Assembly (NCBI GenBank): GCA_019637995.1
Contig: JAHBUQ010000003.1
Location: 372,001-436,000 of the forward strand
Direction: 5' to 3'
Origin: Ignavibacteriota bacterium
GTDB lineage: Bacteria > Bacteroidota > Ignavibacteria > Kapaibacteriales > UBA2268
DNA length: 64,000 bases
Within the stretch, counting starts at the first letter, position 1; each line of letters opens with the position of its first letter. The notes under the pieces are model-generated. The model had not been told where the DNA came from and ran no database searches. It worked only from the letters and a program-made list of their open reading frames with translations. Shown piece after piece: positions 9,304 through 15,793 of this stretch. Made by a program: the position numbers and the translations under genes.

Positions 9304-9678
9304 ATGAGCGAACAATTAAACATTAAAAACACTGATGACGGCTACACTGTTCTGGAATTAAACGGTCGCTTGGTACCGGGAACAGAACCTGAAATATCTG
9401 ATGTATTGAAACAAACTGTTGATGATTTATGCGGCGAAGGCAAAATAAAAATATTAATTGACCTTCGAAACGTTGACTACATGGCTTCAAATGCTATTGG
9501 TGCATTGATGACTATGTATAATTCAGTTATGAATGCAGGCGGAAGACTTGTACTATGGAGACCAAAAACATATCTTCATGACAGTCTGAAACTTGTTCGT
9601 GTTGACAAGCTTCTAACTATTACAAATAATTTTAATGAAGCTATGGCTTATCTCGGTATTGAGATAAACGAAGAATAA
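9304..9678 (+). CDS. STAS-domain anti-sigma factor antagonist
   Basis: 124 aa from ATG 9304; an upstream in-frame TTG at 9292 is less likely. Single STAS domain of the SpoIIAA/RsbV type. The phosphorylatable serine is Ser62 in DYMASNAIGAL. Family role: the unphosphorylated form binds an anti-sigma/HPK-like kinase and releases its partner; phosphorylation on Ser switches it off and a PP2C phosphatase restores it. The SpoIIE-type phosphatase at 6193 is two genes upstream; the kinase is not nearby (the SiaB-like kinase at 46784 belongs to another module). Confidence 0.9.
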   Translation: MSEQLNIKNTDDGYTVLELNGRLVPGTEPEISDVLKQTVDDLCGEGKIKILIDLRNVDYMASNAIGALMTMYNSVMNAGGRLVLWRPKTYLHDSLKLVRVDKLLTITNNFNEAMAYLGIEINEE

Positions 9679-9744
9679 TTTGAAAATTATTTATATCTAA
9701 TATTTGAACTTAATATTTACACCAAAAATATGAGCGAAATTTCG

Positions 9745-9752
9745 TATTTTTG
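9745..9752 (+). promoter_or_regulatory. Possible -7 element of tRNA-Leu promoter
   Basis: TATTTTTG matches the Bacteroidota TANNTTTG -7 element, 15 bases before the tRNA. No good TTTG lies at the correct -33 spacing. Confidence 0.4.
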
Positions 9753-9766
9753 CAATCTGTAATTAT

Positions 9767-9849
9767 GCCCGGATGGCGAAATTGGCAGACGCGCTACATT
9801 CAGGTTGTAGTGAGCTCAGCTCGTGCAGGTTCAAGTCCTGTTCCGGGTA
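9767..9849 (+). tRNA. tRNA-Leu (anticodon CAG)
   Basis: 83 bases. Acceptor GCCCGGA pairs with TCCGGGT; anticodon stem CTACA/TGTAG encloses loop TTCAGGT with anticodon CAG; a long variable arm (GAGCTCAGCTC) and T-arm GCAGG TTCAAGT CCTGT follow. The long variable arm is typical of class II tRNA-Leu. CCA is not encoded. Confidence 0.96.
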
Positions 9850-9856
9850 CTTAATT

Positions 9857-9893
9857 AAACGTCACACCTAATCAAAGTTGCGACGTTTTTTTT
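9857..9893 (+). terminator. Intrinsic terminator of tRNA-Leu
   Basis: AAACGTC (9857-9863) pairs with GACGTTT (9882-9888), followed by a T-run; it sits 8 bases past the tRNA. Confidence 0.75.
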
Positions 9894-9910
9894 ATGAATC
9901 ATTATCATAT

Positions 9911-10825
9911 TTAAAATTTGAACCTGTATTCCAAATTCGCGATAAAACTTCTGGTTAAACCATCCGGTCGTTCCTTTCTAATTACAAAGGGCATTCCAAG
10001 ATTAAGCTGTATTATATTGCTACTATTTAACTCATAATCTAAAAAGATGTTTCCATTTAATGTAAGTCCCTTAGAATCAGCAATTTCTTGTTCAATACCT
10101 GATTCATTGGTGAATTTGTCATTATACAGATGATAAATTGGTAAAATGCTTGGAGTCACTCTAATTTTTTCGCTCAATGAAACAGGATAAGAAACACGCA
10201 ATAAAACATCGCCACTTCGTTTGAATTGATTTGTAGATTGAAACTCCCTCAATTTTGAATTAGTTGGATACTTTTCGGCTAAGAATTGGTTATTGTTTTG
10301 TGTCAAGGGCTGTTGCAAGGCTGCAACTATTTGGATTTTATTTAATTCATAACCAATTCCCAAGATTAAGTCATATGTCCCTAAACTTGCCTGATAGTCC
10401 ATTGGTAAGGGTAGATTGTTTAACGTGATATTGGATTGTGAGAGTGGAATTTTTGTACCTAATGTCAATATTATTTTCTCATTAGCTTTGTAGTTGATAT
10501 TTAAAAAAGCATCAGAAAGACCGAATTTGGAAATATCATTACCATTTTGAGCAATTGAAGTTAATTTAATGTCAAACCCAAACTTATTATTTATTTGCTT
10601 GTTATATTCAATATAATTCCCCAGAGCAGATATTGAATAATCAGCATTTCCATAAGATATTCCAAATTTAATCTGATTGCTTGTCTGATTTAGGTTGCCC
10701 TCATCATTAGGTTTAAAACTATTCATAGTGCAAACCCCTGCATCACTGCATCCTTGACTATAAGAATTATAAGTCATTAAAAGTACAAGACTTACAAAAA
10801 TAAATGTTAATTTTAATGTTGTCAT
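9911..10825 (-). CDS. Outer-membrane beta-barrel protein with Cys-containing N-terminus
   Basis: 304 aa with a signal peptide ending near SYSQG. The mature N-terminus begins CSDAGVCTM, a Cys-x5-Cys pair. The rest is alternating-residue beta strands (IKFGISYGNAD, NNKFGFDIKLTS, FLNINYKANEKIILTLGTKIPL) and a terminal aromatic strand NLEYRFKF, the usual barrel C-terminus. Probably an outer-membrane channel or transporter; substrate unknown. It stands alone. The ATG is immediately preceded, with no spacer, by a run of ATTAT repeats, and I see no Shine-Dalgarno sequence at normal distance, so expression may depend on repeat length. Confidence 0.72.
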   Translation of the reverse strand: MTTLKLTFIFVSLVLLMTYNSYSQGCSDAGVCTMNSFKPNDEGNLNQTSNQIKFGISYGNADYSISALGNYIEYNKQINNKFGFDIKLTSIAQNGNDISKFGLSDAFLNINYKANEKIILTLGTKIPLSQSNITLNNLPLPMDYQASLGTYDLILGIGYELNKIQIVAALQQPLTQNNNQFLAEKYPTNSKLREFQSTNQFKRSGDVLLRVSYPVSLSEKIRVTPSILPIYHLYNDKFTNESGIEQEIADSKGLTLNGNIFLDYELNSSNIIQLNLGMPFVIRKERPDGLTRSFIANLEYRFKF

Positions 10826-10864
10826 ATTATATTATATTATATTATATTATATTATATTATATTA
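10826..10864 (-). repeat. ATTAT pentanucleotide microsatellite abutting a start codon
   Basis: Seven full ATTAT units plus ATTA directly beside the start codon of the barrel gene. On the coding strand it reads as overlapping TATAAT hexamers every 5 bases. A change of unit number would alter spacing between any upstream promoter or ribosome-binding signal and the ATG without touching the reading frame. Confidence 0.9.
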
Positions 10865-11169
10865 ATTTAATTATTACAAATATTTTACTTTCTGCTCTTC
10901 AAAAGCAACCAATAACAAACTTATTTTTCACACAAAAATTCTCTTAATAATTGATTTACAAAATTAACTAATTCCCACCATTTCACCAAACAAAAAAAAT
11001 GCCCGCTCTATTAATAGAACAGGCATTATATACATTTATTTGAATAATATTTACTAATCCAGTGACTTCACTACTTTTTCTTTTTTTTCAAATCTTATAG
11101 TAACTTATTCAAACAATTAATTTTGCAAACTACCGTTTATAAAGTGTTTATTTTTTTAAAGGTACAAAT
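10865..11169. other. Intergenic stretch with duplicated rocD tail
   Basis: 305 bases without a gene. The only recognisable content is the 90-base copy of the rocD 3' end and terminator (10991-11080); the rest is featureless AT-rich sequence upstream of the toxin remnant. Confidence 0.7.
10991..11080 (-). repeat. Duplicate of rocD 3' end plus terminator (copy 1)
   Basis: 85 of 90 bases match 11751-11840 without gaps. It contains the same hairpin (TGCCCGCTCTATT/AATAGAACAGGCA) and, on the minus strand, a relic of the last ornithine aminotransferase codons (reads like EKVVKSLD then stop). It cannot be functional coding sequence and is an orphan copy of a gene end. Confidence 0.9.
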
Positions 11170-11525
11170 GTGAATGATGAATTCCAAGTTGAATTTTTTG
11201 AACTTGAAAGTGGCAATGTACCTTTTTTAAAATTCTTGAATTCACTAACAAAGATTGAACGAGCTGAGGTATTAGCTAATATTGAAGAATTTAGGATAAT
11301 TAAAAGTAAGAATGAATTAGTGCCAAGCCAACTAAGTAAATTTCTTAAAGATGGTATCTTTGAATTACGTGTTAAACATCAGACACGAATAACTCGTTCA
11401 TTATACTTTTTTTAAAAAGATAAAAAATTGTTTTTACTAATGGATTTGTTAAGAAAACTGAAAAAACTCCGAATGATGAGATAGAAAAAGCATTGAAGTA
11501 CAAAAGTTTGTATCTAAAAAGGTAA
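11170..11525 (+). pseudogene. Broken RelE/HigB-type toxin gene
   Basis: The open part (11170-11415, 81 aa) resembles Gp49/HigB-like toxins: FELESGNVPFLKFLN, a Leu-rich helix, SKFLKDGIFELRVKH and RITRSLYFF. In the family this continues as a strand and helix of the form KKIVxTNGFVKKTEKTP. That tail is present (about 11424-11525, ending in a YLKR-type C-terminus and TAA) but is separated by an in-frame TAA at 11413 and needs one more A in the A6 run at 11422-11427. Two lesions in homopolymer runs mean a dead gene unless sequencing error is involved. The toxin class would be an mRNA endonuclease. Confidence 0.75.
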
Positions 11526-11529
11526 TACT

Positions 11530-11736
11530 ATGAAAAGAAGTAATTATGAAGAATATTTAGAAGAACAGATGAAAGACCTTGAATTTAGAGCTTATTATGC
11601 ACTTGCCAGAGAGAAGGCACATCTTGAGTTTTCAATTGAGCAGTTGAAGGAGAAAATTGAGAGTAATACCGCTAAAAGTATTATTATCAGGGATTTGAAT
11701 AAAATTTCAAAGTACATTCGTCATATAGCTATGTAA
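11530..11736 (+). pseudogene. Antitoxin remnant (N-terminal part of XRE-type antitoxin)
   Basis: 68 aa, starting 4 bases after the toxin tail. The N-terminus (YEEYLEEQMKDLEFRAYY) is that of HigA-like antitoxins paired with Gp49/HigB toxins, whose helix-turn-helix normally follows at about residues 40-90. Here the protein ends at 68 with a lysine/isoleucine-rich segment that I do not recognise as a helix-turn-helix, and the copied rocD terminator begins 15 bases later. It is most likely truncated along with the broken toxin; a short functional antitoxin is the less likely alternative. Confidence 0.6.
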
Positions 11737-11750
11737 TATCTTCATCACCC

Positions 11751-11840
11751 CAAAAAAAATGCCCGCTCTATTAATAGAACAGGCATTTTATTCATTTATT
11801 TGAATAATAATTACTTATCCAGTGACTTCACAACTTTTTC
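11751..11840 (-). repeat. rocD 3' end plus terminator (copy 2, native)
   Basis: The native copy: it includes the last rocD codons and stop (11811 onward) and the terminator. Matches 10991-11080 at 85 of 90 positions. The two copies lie 760 bases apart in the same orientation. Confidence 0.9.
11752..11787 (-). terminator. Intrinsic terminator of rocD
   Basis: On the minus strand the hairpin TGCCTGTTCTATT/AATAGAGCGGGCA is followed by eight T residues, 24 bases after the rocD stop. Confidence 0.85.
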
Positions 11841-13013
11841 GATTTTTTCGATAGCCCAGTCAATCTCACCTTTTGTGATAACTAGAGGTGGAGCAAATCG
11901 GATGATATTCACGTGTGTTTCTTTGCAGAGGATGCCTTCTTCTTTGAGCATTTCGCAATATGGACGTGCTTTGGTTTTCAGCACGAAGCCAATCCATAAG
12001 CCGCGACCACGAACGAAATCTATCATCGGGCTGTCAATTGCACGTAGTTTTGACATAAAATATTCACCCAATTCATTTGAGCGTTCAATCAGATTTTCTT
12101 CTTCCAAAACTTCAAGAGCGCGAACTGCGACGGCGGCGCCAAGTGGATTTCCACCGAAAGTAGAACCATGCTCACCCGGATGAATCACAAGCATCACTTT
12201 TTTGTCCGCAAGAACTGCTGAAACCGGATAATAACCACCTGAAAGAGCTTTTCCGATAATAACCATATCAGGACGAACACCTTCATAATAATGTGCAAAA
12301 AGTTTGCCTGAGCGACCAAGACCAGCCTGAATTTCATCACAAATGAAAAGTACATTATTCTCACGACAGATTTTCTCAACTTCTTTGAGGTAGCCGTCAG
12401 GAGGAATCACAACTCCACCCTCGCCCTGAATCGGTTCAATTAATACTGCAGCGGTATTTGGAGTAATTTTTGAACGTAAATCTTCGGCGTTGCCGTATTC
12501 GTGCATCGGGAATGCTTCAGTGCAATATGGTCCAAATCCTTTGTTAGAGCTTGGGTCATCAGAAAATCCAACGATAGTTGAAGTTCTTCCATGGAAATTA
12601 CCTGTTGCAACAATAATTTCAGCTTTATTTTCTTCGATTCCTTTAACATCATAAGCCCAGCGACGTGCAAGTTTAATTGCTGTTTCGACTGCTTCAGCAC
12701 CGGAATTCATAGGAAGCGACATTTCATAGCCGGTCATTTCGTTAAGTTTCTTGTACAATCTTGGCAATTGGTCATTACGGAAAGCACGGCTTGTAAGTGT
12801 TACTTTAGTTGCCTGCTCAACAAATGTCCTGAAAATTTTCGGATTGCAATGTCCCTGATTTACCGCTGAATATGCGGCTAAACAATCTAAATATCTTTTA
12901 CCTTCAACATCGGTTACCCAGCAACCTTCTGCTTTTTCAACAACTACATCCAGTGGATGATAATTATGGGCGCCGAATTCGTTTTCTATGTTTATAAAAT
13001 CCTGAGTTTTCAT
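11811..13013 (-). CDS. rocD: Ornithine aminotransferase
   Basis: 400 aa, class III PLP aminotransferase moving the delta-amino group of ornithine to 2-oxoglutarate to give glutamate semialdehyde. Seen: NSGAEAVETAIKLARRWAYD, GNFHGRT, EPIQGEGGV, CDEIQAGLGRSG, the PLP-lysine in IIGKALSGGYYPVSA and GSTFGGNPLGAAVA. N-terminal FGAHNYHPL and AYSAVNQGHC are typical of ornithine rather than acetylornithine aminotransferases. It is the last gene of a minus-strand run with pyrB 29 bases upstream; together with ornithine carbamoyltransferase nearby it suggests arginine/ornithine breakdown. Its 3' end has been duplicated at 10991. Confidence 0.93.
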   Translation of the reverse strand: MKTQDFINIENEFGAHNYHPLDVVVEKAEGCWVTDVEGKRYLDCLAAYSAVNQGHCNPKIFRTFVEQATKVTLTSRAFRNDQLPRLYKKLNEMTGYEMSLPMNSGAEAVETAIKLARRWAYDVKGIEENKAEIIVATGNFHGRTSTIVGFSDDPSSNKGFGPYCTEAFPMHEYGNAEDLRSKITPNTAAVLIEPIQGEGGVVIPPDGYLKEVEKICRENNVLFICDEIQAGLGRSGKLFAHYYEGVRPDMVIIGKALSGGYYPVSAVLADKKVMLVIHPGEHGSTFGGNPLGAAVAVRALEVLEEENLIERSNELGEYFMSKLRAIDSPMIDFVRGRGLWIGFVLKTKARPYCEMLKEEGILCKETHVNIIRFAPPLVITKGEIDWAIEKIEKVVKSLDK

Positions 13014-13042
13014 AGTATTTTCCTATTAATAAATTTATAAAA

Positions 13043-13960
13043 TCAATTTTCGTCAAAAAGCATAGTAAGCAATGCCATTCTGACATAAAGTCCGTTTTTA
13101 GTCTGACGGAAATAAGCAGCACGCGGGTCATTATCCACTTCATTGCTGATTTCGACTGAGCGTGGGAGAGGGTGCATAATTATCGCATCATACTTCATAG
13201 TTTGCAATACCTTTGTATCAATATTGAAAGCAGAAAAATCAATATTTTTTGATTGTAATCTTTCTTTATCAATACGTGTTTGATAAACAACATCCACCTT
13301 ACTGATAATTCCTTTTGTGGAATTAGCAAGTTCATAACTGATATTGCGTTTATCAAGATATTCAAGTATGTCCGGTTTCATCTGCATCTCATCGGGAGCG
13401 ATAAAATACAGCTTAGTCCTTTCGTATTTAGCCAGTAGATAAGCAAGCGAGCGTGCAGTTCTTCCATTATCCAAAGCACCAATGAACGCTACTGATAATC
13501 CATCAAGAGTTTTGCACTCATTGTGAATTGTATATAAATCAAGAAGTGCCTGAGTCGGATGCTGACCGCCGGAGCCATCGCCGGCATTAATTATTGGTAC
13601 TTCAGAAACCGCAGCAGCACGTTTTGCACCGCCTTCCTCAATATGGCGAAGGACAATAGCATCGCAATAGCTACCGATAATTCTAATCGTATCTTCAATA
13701 ACCTCGCCCTGAATTTCAGAAGAAAATTCAGAAGCATGCTCAGTTGAAAGCACTTTGCCGCCAAGACGATACATAGCCGATGCAAATGAAAAACTTGTAC
13801 GTGTTGAGGGCTTATAGAACAGATTAGCCATTACTTTATTGCCATAATCCATAGTGCCGCCACGAGCAACAATTTTCTTCATAAGCTCAGTTCTTTCAAA
13901 CAGTTCATTAATCTTTGGAACTGTAAACTGCTGGCTTTCGATAATATGTTTTAAATTCAT
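13043..13960 (-). CDS. pyrB: Aspartate carbamoyltransferase catalytic chain
   Basis: 305 aa. Carbamoyl phosphate plus aspartate gives carbamoylaspartate, the committed pyrimidine step. The carbamoyl-phosphate loop is YKPSTRTSFSF, followed by GDGSGGQHPTQALLDLYTI and MHPLPRSVEI (HPLPR marks aspartate rather than ornithine carbamoyltransferases), then DPRAAYFRQ and NGLYVRMALL. The HPTQ loop has one Gly more than the common GDGS-QHPTQ form. No regulatory chain pyrI is adjacent. It lies between rocD and the repeat-flanked nuclease gene, in the same direction as ornithine carbamoyltransferase and carbamate kinase, so three carbamoyl-phosphate enzymes are grouped. Confidence 0.92.
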   Translation of the reverse strand: MNLKHIIESQQFTVPKINELFERTELMKKIVARGGTMDYGNKVMANLFYKPSTRTSFSFASAMYRLGGKVLSTEHASEFSSEIQGEVIEDTIRIIGSYCDAIVLRHIEEGGAKRAAAVSEVPIINAGDGSGGQHPTQALLDLYTIHNECKTLDGLSVAFIGALDNGRTARSLAYLLAKYERTKLYFIAPDEMQMKPDILEYLDKRNISYELANSTKGIISKVDVVYQTRIDKERLQSKNIDFSAFNIDTKVLQTMKYDAIIMHPLPRSVEISNEVDNDPRAAYFRQTKNGLYVRMALLTMLFDEN

Positions 13961-14241
13961 TTTTTTTTACTTTTATTTAATTACAAATCTTTAGCAATTA
14001 TTCAATATGTTATTGATAATTCTTCGTGTCACATTGAGCGAAGTCGAAATGTGTTCCAATTTCGCTTGTCACATTGAGTCCTTCGACTCCGCTCAGGATA
14101 AACTTAGTGAAAATGTGCTGAAAATCTTCCTGTCAGACTGAGCGAAGTCGAAGTCTGTTTTTGCCTTTCTTCACACTTCGACTTCGCTCAGTGTGACATT
14201 TTACTGAATTATTTTGAAACTGAATACGTTTTTGCCAGACT
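13961..14241. repeat. Cluster of hairpin repeats, left of the GIY-YIG gene
   Basis: Four related units: A 14030-14053, B 14070-14117 (long form), C 14134-14157 and D 14172-14195 (opposite orientation). The core is a 6-base arm, a 12-base loop GAGCGAAGTCGA or its complement, and the matching 6-base arm. The arms differ between units (CACATT, CAGACT, CACACT), yet each remains complementary to its own partner. Unit B has 36 bases between arms. No coding potential. Confidence 0.88.
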
Positions 14242-14583
14242 TTAACTACCTAATTTCTCTTTCAAATCAGTAATATCTCTTTTGTAGCTCGAAGTTTCAT
14301 TTTGACATCTTGATAATTCTTTTAATAAATCAAAGTCGCCATTAATTAAAGCAAGTTTTTTCTTTCTTGACCAACCTTTTATTTGCTTTTCAGCTCTCAA
14401 AGCATCGTCAATATTTGAAAAATGTTGAGAAAATACAATTCTAACAGGTCTTCTGAAATAAGTATAAGAATCTATATCAACTCCGAAGTTATGTTCTGCT
14501 ATTCTTTTTTCAATATTACTGGTAACACCTGAATAAAAAGATAAATCATTGCATTCAACAATATAGACATAGTAATTTTTCAT
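14242..14583 (-). CDS. Small GIY-YIG nuclease-family protein
   Basis: 113 aa, a single GIY-YIG domain of the YhbQ-like type. N-terminal YYVYIVEC and FYSGVTSN stand for GIY and YIG, followed by the conserved Arg and His in EKRIAEHNFG, and the metal-ligand Glu in LRAEKQIKGWSRKKKLALI. Family members are single-strand-tolerant or structure-specific endonucleases; most bacterial ones are uncharacterised. The gene is bracketed by hairpin repeats on both sides, including an inverted pair of the 48-base form, and interrupts an otherwise contiguous carbamoyl-phosphate gene set. This suggests a mobile unit whose nuclease may act on the hairpins (inference). Confidence 0.85.
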   Translation of the reverse strand: MKNYYVYIVECNDLSFYSGVTSNIEKRIAEHNFGVDIDSYTYFRRPVRIVFSQHFSNIDDALRAEKQIKGWSRKKKLALINGDFDLLKELSRCQNETSSYKRDITDLKEKLGS

Positions 14584-14614
14584 ATATTTTATCTCAAATA
14601 AAATTCAAATTAAA

Positions 14615-14803
14615 ACACATTTTGACTTCACTGCCAATGACACGACTTGTAAGCATTAGTAAAATAATACAGTTAGATTTGTTCACATTTCGACTTCGCT
14701 CAATGTGACAAATCCGCATCAGTGAAAGCACATTCTATGACATTAACCAATACACACTTCGACTAAGTTTATCCTGAGCGAAGTCGAAGGACTCAGTGTG
14801 ACA
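14615..14803. repeat. Hairpin repeats, right of the GIY-YIG gene
   Basis: A decayed unit at about 14616-14642, a core unit at 14684-14707 (CACATT...AATGTG arms) and a long 48-base unit at 14753-14800 (CACACT...AGTGTG). The long unit is an inverted, diverged counterpart of left unit B (14070-14117), sharing the internal TCCTGAG and AAGTTTATCC segments. Confidence 0.88.
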
Positions 14804-14850
14804 ATCTTTCTTTCATCAATTACATATTTTCAAAGAACGTTATCTTCATA

Positions 14851-15792
14851 CTACGGAACTATATGTGTTCCTGCTTTACCTTCGAGAGCATCCATCAGGT
14901 ATTCATAAGAAGTTATGATTGCATGCTTTCCACCATTACGGATAAATCTTATGACTGATTCAACTTTAGGTCCCATACTTCCTGCCGGAAAATGACCATC
15001 ATCGTAATATTTTTGAAGTTCATCTGCTGTAACTTTATCCAAACCAATTTGATTTGGCTTTTTGAAATTCAGATAAACTTTGTCAGCATCTGTACTGATG
15101 ATGAAAGCATCAACTCCGAGGTTATAAGCAAGAAGTGCAGATGAACGGTCTTTATCAATCACAGCTTCCGAGCCGATAATATCACCTTCGGGAGTCTTGA
15201 TTACCGGAATTCCACCACCGCCGAGTGCAACAACAACAGCATCCAATCCGATTATTTTCTTGATTATTTCAAGCTGTAAAACTTCCATTGGGTCAGGGGA
15301 TGCAACTACTCTGCGGTATCCGCGTGAAGCATCTTCAACAACATTCCAGCCCAGCGACTTTTGCTTCTGCTCTGCGATTTCTTTGGTATAAAATGGACCA
15401 ATCGGTTTTGACGGATTCTGAAAAGCAGCGTCATTTTCGTCAACTGCCACCATTGTGGGAATTGTAGTAACAAGCTTTTCCACTCCGAGATTTTTTAACT
15501 GTTTTTCGAGAGCGCGGTGCATAATATAACCGATTTCACTCTGGGTTGTGGCAACACACATATCCAAAGTATGTGTGTAAACCTCTCCCGAAGCCCTTTC
15601 AGAACGCAAAAGTGCAGCACCGGCTTGTGGACCGTTGCCGTGAGTAACGACAACGTGCCAGCCGTTTTTAATCATAAGAGCTATGCTTTTGGCAGTTTCA
15701 TTTGCATTGTGTAGCTGCTCTTCAATCGTGCCGCGTTCACCGGCACGAATTAAAGAATTGCCACCAACTGCTATTAAAGCTGTCTTGAACAT
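14851..15792 (-). CDS. arcC: Carbamate kinase
   Basis: 313 aa, the usual length. Amino-acid-kinase fold converting carbamoyl phosphate and ADP to ATP, ammonia and CO2. Seen: VGGNSLIRAG, VVVTHGNGPQAG, ALGGGGIPV, DKDRSSALLA and STDADKVYLNF, all characteristic of carbamate kinases. It starts 1 base after the stop of the ornithine carbamoyltransferase gene, so they are co-transcribed and probably work together on citrulline breakdown. No arginine deiminase gene lies in this window. Confidence 0.95.
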   Translation of the reverse strand: MFKTALIAVGGNSLIRAGERGTIEEQLHNANETAKSIALMIKNGWHVVVTHGNGPQAGAALLRSERASGEVYTHTLDMCVATTQSEIGYIMHRALEKQLKNLGVEKLVTTIPTMVAVDENDAAFQNPSKPIGPFYTKEIAEQKQKSLGWNVVEDASRGYRRVVASPDPMEVLQLEIIKKIIGLDAVVVALGGGGIPVIKTPEGDIIGSEAVIDKDRSSALLAYNLGVDAFIISTDADKVYLNFKKPNQIGLDKVTADELQKYYDDGHFPAGSMGPKVESVIRFIRNGGKHAIITSYEYLMDALEGKAGTHIVP

Positions 15793-15793
15793 A

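Noticed and set aside
11404..11430. Programmed frameshift in the toxin gene
   Set aside because: Both +1 and -1 shifts at the T7A5 run meet a stop before the conserved tail, so slippage cannot yield the full protein.
11800..12183. 127-codon open frame antisense to rocD
   Set aside because: Mirror of the ornithine aminotransferase reading frame with low-complexity translation; no support.
14027..14803. CRISPR array
   Set aside because: The repeats are few, palindromic, in both orientations and irregularly spaced, with no cas genes; they are hairpin elements.
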